DNA of 64,000 nt from Dillenia suffruticosa (lineage: Eukaryota; Streptophyta; Magnoliopsida; Dilleniales; Dilleniaceae). This document shows, piece by piece, positions 45,796 through 58,714 of the stretch. The notes below the pieces were generated by a model. That model did no database searches, was not told the DNA's origin, and was given only the letters and a program-made list of their open reading frames with translations. Made by a program: the position numbers and the translations under genes. The DNA lies in assembly GCA_033439265.1 (NCBI GenBank), contig JAVTVX010000010.1, forward strand, positions 20,387,056 to 20,451,055, given 5' to 3'. Within the stretch, counting starts at the first letter, position 1. Each line of letters opens with the position of its first letter.

Positions 45796-46666
45796 CTCCT
45801 TCAGAAGGTCTGGCTATGAATTGCTATGGCTTCATTTATCTATACTTTCTTCTTCGTCTGCCCCCTTTTCTATTCCTCCTTGTTTGCTGGTTCCACCTTA
45901 GGCTTGTCAAATAAATTGCCATCTTAAAATTTCAGACTTGGGAAAGATGCAAAGATGTCATTATAAGTAAAAGGAAATGTAATTTTAAGAGGATACTAAT
46001 AGAAAAGAAGCAATGTTGCTCTACTTATCAGCTGCCTTTCAGCTAGTTCGGTGCTACTCTACTAAGTTCAGGACTTAATGTAATAATCTTCCAAGCAAGT
46101 ACCATTATGGTAAACTTGGAGGAGGTAACAATGCTGGTTGCCTTCTCTACTCTTTTGCTCAGTCTCTTGAACGCGGTATTCTTCCTAGAAAGTGCTCGAG
46201 GGCAAATGTTCTGTTTGGATTGCTTGGCTTCAATATTTTGGTTCACGGTGGAGTTCTTTAAAAATTTAGTTAATATAAACTTGAATATTTCTAGTTCAAT
46301 CTGGTCAATAATACTTCTAAGCTTCTCTACTCTGTTTGGTTTGTTGTAAGAGAAAATGACAGTATTGTAATCGATGTATCCTTTTCTCCTGTTCTGGTTC
46401 TTTCTCCCTTCAAGCTTCATTTTCATTGCTAAACTGAGTAATTTGGACTGAAACTGGAACTTTCTTATACAAGGCACTAAATTTAACAACAAATGACACT
46501 AAATTTAACGACAAATGATGCAGCGAAAACAGGACAAGGTTTACAGGACTTCACAGTTAAGGACAGGTAGAAATCTCCTACCCATCCTTGCAAATCAAAC
46601 TAAAAACCACCACTGGACCCAACCTTTGACACCATACAACCAACTTCACAAAGGGGAGTTTATTTC
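45796..46666. other. spacer between convergent dehydratase and TIP genes
   Basis: Holds the two 3' untranslated regions. The opposing frames at 46043-46492 (-) and 46107-46349 (+) overlap and have no motif. I see no gene. Confidence 0.55.
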
Positions 46667-47682
46667 TCAGAAATCAGTGCTTGGGAGTGCCTCGTGCGTG
46701 TTACTCATAAAGACGTAGTCATAAGCCAAGGCAGCAATAGCAGCACCAATGAAGGGACCGAGCCAGTAGACCCAGTGGTCATCCCATGTCCAACTAACCA
46801 CAGCAGGTCCAAAGGAGACGGCAGGGTTCATGGATGCACCGTCGAATGCACCACCAGCCAGGATGTTGGCACCCACTATGAAACCAATCGCCATGGGCGC
46901 AATAATCCCAATATTCCCCTTCTTTGGATCCACTGCAGTTGCGTACACGGTGTAAACTAGACCAAAAGTCATCACTATCTCAAAAACAAGCGCATTCCAA
47001 ACGCTCACTCCAGATGACAGAGAGAAGGCGGATGTAGTCTGCACACAAATATTGATCCATTTTAACCTCCAAAGCTAGTAAATTTTAAAAGAGATGATGT
47101 GCGCCCTTTGATTAACCAGATGATTTGTATAAGCAATAATTTGACAATTAGAATGTGCCACGTTACCCCGCAATGATTTTAATATCTTACCAGTCCTCCG
47201 GTGGCGAACTTAAGAAGCAAGCAGGCAACCACTGATCCAAGCAATTGAGCAACCCAGTACACAAAACTCCTAGCCAAGGTTATGTTGCCACCAAGGAAAG
47301 CCCCAAATGTGACGGCAGGGTTCACATGACCCCCAGAAATATTTGCTCCAACGGCGACGGCCACAAACAGTGCAAAACCATGCGCCAGCGATGCTTGAAC
47401 CAATCCAGATGGCGTGGTTGAGCCATTATCGGTCAACTTATCTACCACCAAAAAAATAAATAAATAAATAAATAAAAACAAATAGAAAGGTTATTATAAT
47501 GCTAAAAAGCATCTGTCTAGATTACAAAAGAATATGAAAATGATCTTACTGAATGCCATTCCAGCCCCTTCTCCTGCAAAAACAAAAATGAGCATGGAGA
47601 AGAACTCAGCGAGGCCCGCCTTGAGAGCATCGGCCTGGCCTACCTCGCTGGCTGATCCAACTGCAATTCTAGAGACAGGCAT
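46667..47682 (-). CDS. TIP1: tonoplast aquaporin, TIP1 subfamily
   Basis: Water channel of the vacuolar membrane. Three exons: 47550-47682, 47191-47441 and 46667-47038, with junctions in phase 1 and 0, give 251 residues, the normal TIP length. The spliced reading restores [16 protein letters not shown] at the first junction. Both pore motifs are intact: HVNPAVTFG (N85-A87) and SMNPAVSFG (N199-A201). Six membrane helices are evident. H65 in helix 2 and the Ile-rich helix 5 ([14 protein letters not shown]) fit the His-Ile-Ala-Val filter of TIP1, which also passes urea and hydrogen peroxide. C118 matches the mercury-sensitive Cys of gamma-TIP. The ending [10 protein letters not shown] is close to other TIP1 proteins. 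Which TIP1 member it is cannot be settled by eye. TATA and G-box elements lie upstream. Confidence 0.95.
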
Positions 47683-47789
47683 TTTTTTTTTGGCCTGAGG
47701 AAGGCTTGTAGTCCCAGAAATTAAGGGCTAATTTGCTAGTGCACTTGTGCTTGTTCCTCTTTCTGACGAGCTGCCCTTTTTAGTGTCAC

Positions 47790-47797
47790 TTATATAG
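47790..47797 (-). promoter_or_regulatory. TATA box of the TIP1 gene
   Basis: CTATATAA on the minus strand, 108 bases before the ATG. Confidence 0.6.
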
Positions 47798-47980
47798 TTC
47801 AGAGATCTCACATAAACGGCTTCAAAGCCGGATTGGCCTGTCACCATCCGGTTACAGGTCACCCGGGCTCCCTTTCAACGAGTTAAAAGTGGGGTATTTT
47901 GAGAGGGCCCCATCTCTGGGACCCAACATCAATGGTGCCAGATAGTTGATTGGTTGGCCTCTTATTCGTTAAGGTGATGC

Positions 47981-47986
47981 CACGTG
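47981..47986. promoter_or_regulatory. G-box in the TIP1 promoter
   Basis: CACGTG in GCCACGTGTTA, with a further GACGTGG at 47999-48005, about 190 bases upstream of the TIP1 TATA box. Such sites are bound by bZIP and bHLH factors, including ABA-response factors. Control here is inference. Confidence 0.45.
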
Positions 47987-48723
47987 TTAGAGTGATGTGA
48001 CGTGGATCGTTAATTTTGAAAATGAAAATTCCGAACACCGTCCACGGAAGTGTTGCGGTGAACGACGGTCGTGGGGCCACCAATGATTGCATAATTTTTG
48101 ACCGACAAGCGGATTTGTTTAAAGTTCATTGGTGATGAGAGCCTCGGGCGGTTGTTGTGATGGTTCAGTCATACGTTGCTAAGAACATTAATCTAATGGG
48201 ACGGCTGTGTTTGGATGGCGACGGTGACGGTGATGATATCATCGCCGTGGGGTCCCCTACGTGGAGCTCCGGACCGCTGATGAATAGAAAATAAGGATGT
48301 AGATTGTTAGACTGGGGCTAAGAAAAAACAAATAAATATAAAGTGAGGGGTATAATTTTCTTCCTGAAAAAAAAAAAGAAATAAGAAATACCACGTGAGA
48401 GTCATTTATACTTTGGTTTCAACTAAATATTGTTCAATTAATGAATTAATTTATTATATATAACATGTTAATCTTAAAACAATATTAATTAATTATAAGA
48501 CAATATTATTCAATATCACTTGTTTAAAATTATTTGTGGATCAACTACAGTAAAATTAAATACAAAAAATTTTAATAGTTTTCCATTGAAAATTCCTCAC
48601 TTTATCCATATTATATGTAATATATTTTTGCATTTTACAACATTAAAATGTTGAATCAATGGGAGATGAACAGAGGCTTATCAGGATATTTTCCCATACC
48701 TCCTTTCCGTGAAACCGATCAAG

Positions 48724-48796
48724 GTCACAAAATAGGACTCGACCCACGACCATCTGATCTGAAGTTAGACGCGCTAATCCACTGTGCTATGCAATC
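48724..48796 (-). pseudogene. decayed tRNA-Arg(UCG) pseudogene
   Basis: On the minus strand GATTGCATAGCACAGTGGAT is followed by TAGCGCGTCTAACTTCAGAT and GGTCGTGGGTCGAGTCC. This follows plant tRNA-Arg(UCG) as I remember it almost base for base. The anticodon has changed UCG to UCA, one T-arm base is missing, the anticodon stem has a mismatch, and the acceptor stem no longer pairs. Most changes are C-to-T or G-to-A, often at former CpG, as expected for methylated inactive DNA. No CCA or T-run terminator is evident. Confidence 0.7.
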
Positions 48797-51322
48797 TCAT
48801 CCAGGATTGCTTTACCATCTTTATATCTCTTTTATGTAAAATATTTGACTTAAAAAGCTAACCATTTATGTTTTCATTATTAAGAGTAAAATTTATTGGA
48901 CTCTTTTTTTTTGGGGGGGGGGGAACATTTGACCGAAATGACTTTTTACACTTGAATTCCCATTAAATCATTCAAATTAAATCATAAATAATATATTATA
49001 TAGCTATTTTGAAAATTTTATGAAAATACAAAATGAGTAGAGTTCAATAGAGATGAAAAGAAAACTGCTTGAAGTCATACACGGAAAACCTTAAAGATTA
49101 AGATGCTGCTTTGTCTATTGTCAGCATTGAGACAAAGGGGACGACTTTGAACTTCTTTATTGCAAAACAAGTAATGGTGGAGGTGTTTGGAATGGAATCA
49201 CAACCAAGCTCGTATACAATCTCAAGGGTGACTCATTAATAAATATATTTAATGGGTTTAGTTTAGAATACAAAGAAAAGTGTTGAGAGATAGAAGAGAA
49301 GCATGCCCTTGATCTGATCATGGATTAGGTGCACCAGGAAATGCACTCTATACCTAAAGATGAGATCAGATCCTTATGGTCCCATCCCCGAGAAAAGCAA
49401 ATACCAATTATGGCATATAAGTGGACCAGTCATAAAAAATGTGGTATGACTTAAATTATGTGCATCTGTATTAATAATTTATCATGAAAGTTACATATAA
49501 TGTAATTGTAAAGCGTCATCGATCTCTCAATCATTTTTTCTTAAAAAACTTATGTATTTTTAAAACAACATGGAATCGTATTTTTTTTTTCGGAAATTAG
49601 AATAGATTATCAACTAGTCACTCAAACCATAAGTAGAGCACATCTCAAAATGTGATGATGTTATCTTTTTTGTATAGTTGCACACAAGTTTTGTTTTATG
49701 AAAGATATGGCAAGATGATGGTACAATAATTTTCTGAAGTCATTTGTGGAGATAGAAATGGGTTTCAAAGGCAGCCATCTCTTCCCCTAATAATCTCCCC
49801 ATCCCCTTCTCCTTGTTAAATTGATTTGAACTTTTTTTTGGAAATATTTTGACAGAAACAGGTAATTATGTTTTTGTATGGGGGCAACTTTGTGAAAATG
49901 AGTGCTTTGCGAAAAAACCCTTATGGAATTTTTATGAATTTTTCTTTTCCTCACAACACCCCACAATTTTTTCTACTCAAATTTTTATGTATAACTCCAA
50001 AAGGAAAAGTTGTTTTTTTTTTCAGAATTGTTTTTGACAGAAAATAATTTTATCTCTTTGTTTTTTTTTTTTACCAATAATGATTTTCTAAAATTTTTCT
50101 CTATAACCATGAAATGCAATAAAATGATAAAACTTTTTAAAATAACACAATTATTGAACACAATAAATACAAAAAAATGTGAATTAAAATTCATGAGTAC
50201 TTTAGCACTCAAATTTATATATATAAATGTTATAAGAAAAATCCTACCCTCGTTTTTATTGTTCATAATCGATTCTTTATTGGTTTGCTCATGTCACGAT
50301 CACCCCCATCACCGCCCAACCTAAGAGGCTATATATATCTATAGCTCCTATCCTTTTGGCGCCATCCAGCCTATGGCTGTCCTCCACTTGTAATTTTTAC
50401 TTTAGGACAATTTTCTGATGGCTCGGTAACATCCTATCTAAAGTGCATGCCTAACAACTCTCACTCTCACTCTCTCTCTCTCTCTCTCTCTGTAGCTGTC
50501 CTTCCCCGTTTAATTTTGCTTATATTGGATAATTTTGTCTGTGAGGAACGAGAGCTCTACCATTTTAAAGATTTTTTTATTATTTTTATTTTTATTTTTA
50601 TTTGATACAAATATTGAGATAATAATTTAAAATTTTAAATGCACAATAATCTTTATTATTTTTTAATTATTATCACGTATCAAGTCACCATAAATCCCAC
50701 GATAATCTTTCATCTAAATCAGGTTAACTATTTGTTTAGGAACAAGTTAGTATATATAGTAATTCCATCACCATTAAAGACCCACATAGGTGATAAGGAA
50801 TATGTTATTTCTTAATTATGTGGAAGTTTGACTTTTATGAGAATGGAGAGAAATTTATCGGAAGACTCTCTCATCTTGATGGGTCTCATAATAATCGATC
50901 TAAATTAATTAGATTAAAACTTTAAATATTAGGGTTAAATCATGATAAATATATATATATATATATATATAAATCCAATCGAAAATAACAGAAGGTGAAA
51001 GAGAGACGTACACCCTAAACCCTTGAAAAGTGGACCATAGAACGACATTGTCAGAATGATCATTGGCTAGACAGCGATTCCAATTATGTTGTTTTTGGAA
51101 AGTGTGAATTGCACATTCTATACCGGCATATGGAACCATCGCTAAATACAAATGCGCTTTATTAAAGAAAATTAAACTATTAGAGTAGGTAACGTGGGAG
51201 GTCGTGGATTTAAGCACACCATTAAAATATTAATCCCACAACACATCATCTGATTAATTAAGAAAAAAATAAAACCGACCATATCACAGCCAGATATTTT
51301 CTTAATCCGATGACTTGGCTTG

Positions 51323-51324
<2 letters not shown>

Positions 51325-51359
<35 letters not shown>
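51325..51359. repeat. (TA)n microsatellite
   Basis: About 17 TA units. A shorter run lies at 50949-50970. Confidence 0.9.
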
Positions 51360-51361
<2 letters not shown>

Positions 51362-52221
51362 AACAATCAAAATCTAATTAAACATGATATTTTGATAAGT
51401 ATGATACTCTGCCTGCCATCAGAGCAGGTTTACTTGATCATATATGGACAAGTATAGTGGATTTGAACTTTGTTGCTGCGATGGCCCTTTTTTATAGTTA
51501 TAATGAGAACATAAAAATATAATTGACCAAAGGATGAGCACTTTATGAAGAATGTATCATTTTCTGCCTTACTTCTTTAATTAATTCATAACCTTATCAC
51601 TTCATATATTTTTATTTCGGACGGTTGAATTGGAAATTAGCAAAATACTAGTTTCTACAAAAAGTGGTGGGTGGGTGGGGGGCTCTATTTAAATATGTAG
51701 ATCTCTCTATCAATACATTTATATATTTTTTTAATTAAGAGAAAGGCAAATTTAAATCATTTTCAGGGGTAAATGATGTTGGGCTTTGCCCAAAATCCTA
51801 CTTCCAACTGTGGTTTACAATAAAAAGGGGAGAAGGGCATTGTAAAAATATACTTACCATTAACACTTTTTTGTTTTTCCTAGAAAAGGGATTTGGTGTG
51901 GATTGTGGAAGCAGTGTCTCACCCATTGCTCTGGGCCTGGGGTGGTGTTTGACAGGTAAGTAATATTCGTGTGTTTTTCATTTTTATTTTATAAAAAAGC
52001 ATGATTATGTTCTTATGATTTCATGTATTTGAAGATCATGATTTCAACTTAATTACTACCTACAAAATCGAATTAAAATCAAAAAATGGCTGTTCGTTTG
52101 GGAGGCGTCTGGAATCTCTCTCTTTCCCAATAAATAAATAAACAAAAATAGAAAAATGCATTTTTGAAGGAAAAATGGCTTTTGTCTTCAACGTTCAAAT
52201 AACTTCTTCTTCTTCTTCTAC

Positions 52222-52252
<31 letters not shown>

Positions 52253-52274
52253 ATCAAATGCCCCATTGTTTCTT

Positions 52275-52292
52275 CCCCCCCGGGGGGGGGGG
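52275..52292. repeat. C7G11 palindromic tract
   Basis: Seven C followed directly by eleven G. It can form a hairpin and is a likely site of sequencing or assembly error. Confidence 0.85.
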
Positions 52293-52734
52293 AATTATTA
52301 AAGCATAGATAGGTCTAGGAATAATCGAGAGACAACAATATAGCATGCCAAACATGGCCTAGCCTGAGAATTCATCATTTCTATGATCACATTAGCCATT
52401 AATTGGTGGTGAAAATAGTTCTTGACAAAGCACATTCCTTAAAAGTGAGAGGGTAGAATATTAAATATGTTACGAAATTAAATCAGATATAAAATGGATA
52501 ATTCAATCGGTTTTTTTAAATGGAAGAAATCTTATTTTACCGATAATTTTAAAAAATATGTTTAAACTTGACCTATTTAATAAATAAGCCTGGAAATTAT
52601 ACTTACTCTCAACTCGTTTAATTTAGTTTTAATTAAATTTTGAACCATTCAACAATAATGGTTAAATTCATTTGAACTCCTAAGTATAGCCAACAAACAT
52701 GTCACAACATTAAGTGTGGTAATATTGAACCAAG

Positions 52735-52820
52735 GCCTCAGTTGGTTTAGTCACAATGGTACTAAATTTTCTCAATTAAATTTTCAGGATTGAGTCTTAA
52801 AAATTGAAAAAAAAAAAGAG
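52735..52820 (+). mobile_element. SINE-like piece
   Basis: GCCTCAGTTGGTTTAGTCAC followed by AATGGTAC resembles a pol III A-box. CAGGATTGAGTCTT resembles a B-box, about 45 bases on, followed by A11. I find no clear target duplication. Confidence 0.4.
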
Positions 52821-53159
52821 CATTAAAAGAGCTTGCTTTTTAATAAATCGGACAGTTAATTTGAATTGAATTTAGTTTAGATCAATTTTTAGTCAGTCGA
52901 GTGAAAAAAAGAAGTGTTTTAATATTGGCCCAGTTCTTTTGGGCCTAACTCAACATAGAACGGCCCATAGTGAAGTTGTTATTTAAAATGTCTAATTCGC
53001 GGTCCGTTCTGAATTGATGAGACCAGTCGCCCGGTGGAGCCCATTACGATGTTCTTTTCTCGTTCTTTATTTTTTGGTACAATGTTCTTTTCTCGTTCGT
53101 CGCTTTAAAATCCAAGTTCTTTTTCTGTATGCAAATTTAAGTCTAATACATATAGAGAA

Positions 53160-53290
53160 CATGTTTATATTAGTTGAGGATTTATTTATTTATTTATTTT
53201 TGATACAATGAGATATAACCAAACGGAATCGAATCAGGGGAGAATTGATGGAAGTGAGAAAACTCTACCGTTTGAGCCCACTTAAGTCTT
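53160..53290 (-). mobile_element. SINE-like piece with AAAT tail
   Basis: On the minus strand GTGGGCTCAAACGGTAGAG (A-box-like) is followed by GATTCGATTCC (B-box-like) and an (AAAT)n tail at 53180-53200. No clear target duplication. Confidence 0.45.
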
Positions 53291-54286
53291 GATTTTACTT
53301 GCAAAAATCTCTTTTTTTTTTTTTTTTCTATTCTCTTTTTTATGTTTTACTTAATTATTTTGGCACAAACTTTAGACTCTGGATCTCTCTCCTCCAAGGG
53401 GGTGAGTTTTACCCTGTTCGACCCTAACTGGACATTGCTCCGTGATGCCACAGCATGACTGGACTGGTCAGGGTCCAAATTGATCTGACCCACTTGGGTG
53501 CTCATGGTGTTAATAGTGGGCTAATAATAGCAAAAGGGCAATAGTTTTCACCATTTTCTAATGGGCTGGGCCTGACTGATGAACACATATTATAAATTAT
53601 GCTCTTCGGTGGGCTGCATTCTTAAGAAGCGCACTGCATAGCTTAATCGTGCTTAATTTTTCATAAATCAAGAGTTTACAGATTCCAATCCTAATTTAGT
53701 CCCATCCGCCATATAAGGACTTCAAGGAGAGAGAGAGAGAGAAGGAAAAAAAAAAGAAAAGAAGGAAAATAAAAAAGCTTATTCTAGAGATAGATTCAAC
53801 AATTAGCTTAATTGGGATTGCTAAGAAAAAGTGGTTTCAATCAAAAGGGATTCTTCATAGCATATCCAGTAAAATCTATCATAATTTGGTTTACTTGTGC
53901 TTTTAAAACACCTCAGTTAGTATTTTTTCCCCCTTTGGGTGCGTTAAGTTTTAACTCTCAATGAACACCTTTATTAAGTTGTGTTCTCCAAATGTTTGGT
54001 TTGGTTAAAAGTATTCCAAATTTAAACTTTTACTCTGTTTTTTTCTCTTTGGTGGGAGAATATACTTATGAAAAGGTCACACTCCAAAGCAGGTTGGTAA
54101 CTAACTAATCACCCCTTTAAAATCATTGCATACCCAACCAATTATTCTTCTCAATAGATTTAGCCTTAGTTTTGCTGACTGAAAAATTCTCCCCTCCAAA
54201 GTCCCAAAAAGTTTCTCAACTCATTGCTCTTGTTGGGTGGTGGTCTCAACAAAAAAAATTTGGCTCAAGTGGGGTCTTATATTGAA

Positions 54287-54317
<31 letters not shown>

Positions 54318-56021
54318 CCCATCTCACAATGTCCCCACTAAATCTAACCATTTTTAATAGGGGTTTTTTGCTATTTGTAAGCCAGAAAGTTCTTTCTTTT
54401 CTCACATAAGTCTCTGTCCAATCTTTTTTTAACAAGAAGAAAATAGAGAGAGAGAGAGAGAGAGAGAACCAAGCTTTGTCTGTTCTGTTCTCTTTCTCAC
54501 TATTTCGGCCAAATATCTGCTCACACACCAAACACTTCCACAAATGTCAAAATTTATTAAGATCCATTTCAGTTTTCTAGTGAATTATGAATTTAAAAAT
54601 TACCCACTTAAAAAAATTCCCAATCGGACATGGTTTTGCTTTGGATTTTTTTTTTTTGGGAGGGGGGGTCAAAAAAGCGAAAAACAGAGCCTTTCCAATT
54701 TATTGTTCTGGTGGTCAAAATTAATGATTATTGGGAAGCCTGGTTAGTGTAACCCATATTGGAACTAATCGTTTTGGATTGGAGGATCCTAGGATTCAAG
54801 GTTATTAATGATGTTAATGCACGTTTAAATGTTTTGAGACAAGACGCCTCGGTCTTGTAAATTACTGGTGCTGCTCTGCTTTCTGCTCCGTTTCTTTGGT
54901 GGAAACAAGTGTTTTGTCTTTCGTTCACTTTTCACATGTAATTTTAAAGTGAAAACGGTGCACGCTTATATTCAGATTTCTTCGCTTCCAATTACATAAT
55001 TTCTTTGACTAAAAACAATAGACTTTTCTTTCGAATTTGTTCTTCATTTAAAAAATAAAAATAAAAATTCTAGTGTATATTTCATTTACATAAAATTTTG
55101 ATTGGTCTGTCCTTATATAATTATAGTGTATGTATTATTAAATTGGACTAATATAGCTCGACCCGTACGGCAAGTCAGGACCATTTGTATTTTCTTCTAG
55201 CCAACAAGGGTCCACTAATGACAAACAATAAGTCGACGTGACATATTTCTTTTACAAAAGTACAGGTTTTTTTATTAAAATTTTTCAAATTATATTAAAA
55301 AATAAATGACATACCCTATGATGTACGAAGTATTATCGTTTTCCCGTTTTTGAAACGTTTTCGTGTTCAAATCGGTTTCCATATATTAAATTAATTAATA
55401 TTTATATAAAAATTTTTATATTTTTTTAAATTTACTTATTTTTTCATATTTAATAAATTATTTATTTATTTAATCATAATTTTTAATTTTTTATATTATT
55501 TATTATGTTTAATAATTATATATTTGATTATTGTTTATTTTTATTATAAAATATAGTTATTCTATTATTTTCAAAAAATAATTAATATTTATATAAAAAT
55601 ACTTATATTTTTTATATTTACATATTTATTCACGTTTCCGTTTTCTATATTTTTATAAAATGATGTTTCATCGTATTGTCTTATATCCGTTTTTATTTCC
55701 ATGCAACATATATAGATGATACATGTGCTATTAATTCATTAAAAATATATATTTAAAAAAAAGAATATTAATTACATAATATCAGGTAGCTCCTCTCAAT
55801 AGTTACTACAAATGAGTAAGACTTTTTTTTTTCCCTCCTTTTTTTTCCTTCAAAAGATTTTGTCAAACTTATGTTTCACACTTATTACTTTTTCGCTAAT
55901 TAATCTATGAAACAATGGCAAATTTTCTTACTTTCCAAGTTAGGGTAACGAATACTAATGATAGAATTACTGGCGGGCGGAGACATTGTAACGGCAGTCT
56001 AGGAAATGTTAGGGAACTTTG

Positions 56022-56023
<2 letters not shown>

Positions 56024-56077
<54 letters not shown>
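56024..56077. repeat. (GA)n microsatellite
   Basis: About 27 GA units in intergenic DNA. The minus-strand frame across it is an artefact. Confidence 0.95.
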
Positions 56078-56079
<2 letters not shown>

Positions 56080-58564
56080 GTTTGGGAGGGAGTAGGAGAA
56101 ACGATGGAAAAATGGGTTAAGTGTCCTGTAAAACAATGTATCTCGTTTTACTAAGTTATTAGAAGTTTGAATGCTTAAGACCTTAACTTTTTCAATTATT
56201 GATATATAAATTGAAATCTGGTTTTGAATTATATACTTTCTCATATCCCTAAAATAACGTTTGAAATGATATACGAGACATAAGAGATGACATGCAGCTC
56301 TGTCATCCGTATGCCGGGGCAACAACCATTAGAGATATGACCCTATGAAGTGAACCAAGTCTTCCACCTACATCTATATGCATCTACCATGGTGCCAAGG
56401 CATAATATTAATGTGTTAGTTGTTATTAAACTAATTTTCTCATTTTCTCTAATTTTACTATTACATGAAAATAAAAATAAAAAAATAAAAATAAAATTGT
56501 ATATGGTCGCAGTGGCAGCAACATCCGGCAAACGCAGTAATTTATTATGAATTTGAAGTCAAGTAAACAAAAGAATCACAAGAATTCCCCTTGCACTCGG
56601 TCTTTTGAACTGTAGCATACGCAGTCGACATGGACAAAATAGGATAACCCAAGAAAACGTCGCGTTGACACCGTTCAATATTCATTTTTCTACAGGTTTT
56701 TGGTGTTTTAAACCGCAGCACACGTTGTTGGCATGGAAAAATCAGAATAACCAAAGAAAATGTTACATTTACATCCTTATATTTTCATGTGTTTCCACAA
56801 GCTTTCGGTACATACGCCGCAATTTGCAGGACTCTCATAAAGTAGATTACACTTCCATTCCATCAGATAGATATTTATTTTTCAAGAATAGAGTCAAAAA
56901 ATGAATAATCGAATCAGGTCAATTTGATGTAATTGACCATTAAAGTTTCCACGCAGAAGTCCCGTCAAGTGCTCCGCCGGGGCAATGCCGTCTTTGGACT
57001 GCCTTCTCCCGCAGGCCTCCATCTTGTACTATTAAGTTAGATTTTTATTTTAGCAGCCTATCATAATAATTCCTGTACCTTCACTCCACTTGTAACTCAA
57101 TGACCTTTTATTTCCAAAGAAATTATTGCAACAAATAATTGCAGAATTTATGGGTTTTTTTTTTTTTTTTGGTAGAGGTTAAGGTAAGTTTGAGAAAGTA
57201 GATGTTGGATAGAGAAAATGTTATGTGAAGTTCTTAATACAGAATTATTAATATAATGATAATTAGACATAGTTTTTTGAAAAAAAAAATCAATTTTTAT
57301 TTGGCTGAAACATATTACTGAAATGTTAGAGATAAAATTAATATCAATAAGAAAACAAATTAGGAACAAAATATGTCATGGGTGTGAAAATGAAGGGATG
57401 GGCATGAGGTACCAGCTGCCTCCTCAATTTTTTCTTAAAAAAATTATATATATAATTTCACATTTCAAATATTAATGTTTATTAAAAATAATATTTACAT
57501 ACTCTAAAATTATAATTATGCATATTAAAATCTTTTTATTGATTAAATGTATCTATGAATTTTAATATATATAGGGGGCGGACGATTGCACCCCTTAATT
57601 TTTTAAAATTCAATAAGTATTTATGATATATATATTTTATACTCACTTAACTATAATTTTGCAACTCCTACCCCATATTTATTGTTTGAATAAATATTTT
57701 ATAAATTTTTTACATTTATGCCTTTAGGTCTTAGGTCCGCTTCTGAATATATATATATATATATATATCTATAATAAATGGAAGTTTATTAGTCTTTGGT
57801 TGGAATCCAAGGGAAGGTGCATGTTTTTGTTAGGGATGATAATATTTGAAGGATATCCCAAAATGTCATTATGTCGGATCAGGGTTTTTCTTTTTTTTTT
57901 TTCAAAAATTGGATTAGAATCAGGTTTTAATATTAGATTAGTCGGATCGGTTCGGATATAAATTTAGATTATAAATTATTCGATCCAATCTGACTCGATA
58001 ATAATTTAATATTATATCATTAAATAAAAAAGGTTTTCAGGGTTTGCTGAGCAGACCAATTGAGGGAATTAATAATCTCGAATTATTTATCATGTTAGGA
58101 CTTGTTAGTTGTCATATTTGAAAGTTTTTCTTTGGTCCCAATTTTAGATTCTTTACGTTGAACAAACCGGTTTATTTGTTACTTTGGTCTATATTTTAAA
58201 GCAATTTCAAATAAATTTAGTTTTTTTTTTTAAAATTTTTTATATAATTTTATTTGTTATTATATATTTTTTTTTATCTTGAGTAGAGTATAAGTCGAAT
58301 ATGGATCGAGTATAATTCAGTTTAAAATCATTGATTTTTTAAAAGTATATAATTTATCAAAATAGATAGAATAGAATAAAACTGAAATTTTAAAAAACAT
58401 TGTAAGATCGAAATATAGTACAACCATTGCCAACCCTATATTTTGTGCGCAGCCCCTTGGGCACATGGCAAAGGCTACTAAATAGATATTAAGGGAACGT
58501 TTTCATGTTCCCCACAACACGGCGGTCCAGCCAAGTGTCGAGCAACTGAGAGCGTCGCGCACGG

Positions 58565-58714
58565 CACGTGTGTGACTTCGTATGTTTTGGATTATTCACA
58601 CGTGTCCTCATCCTAAGGTTTTCACATGACCCATACCTAATCGCCCATGTGCAGCCGCTTAATAGGAGAACTCCCTGGGCTTGCTCTTTTCATGACGTGC
58701 AGGTCCCCACGTGG
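58565..58714. promoter_or_regulatory. cluster of three G-boxes without a gene
   Basis: CACGTG occurs at 58565-58570, 58599-58604 (within ACACGTGTCC, an ABRE form) and 58709-58714 (within CCACGTGG), with further ACGT cores at 58694 and 58714. The 150 bases are less AT-rich than their surroundings. Confidence 0.5.

Noticed and set aside
46694-46960. Plus-strand 88-codon frame
   Set aside because: Antisense to TIP1 exon 3.
50909-51366. Overlapping minus-strand frames with Tyr-Ile repeats
   Set aside because: Artefacts of (AT)n microsatellites.
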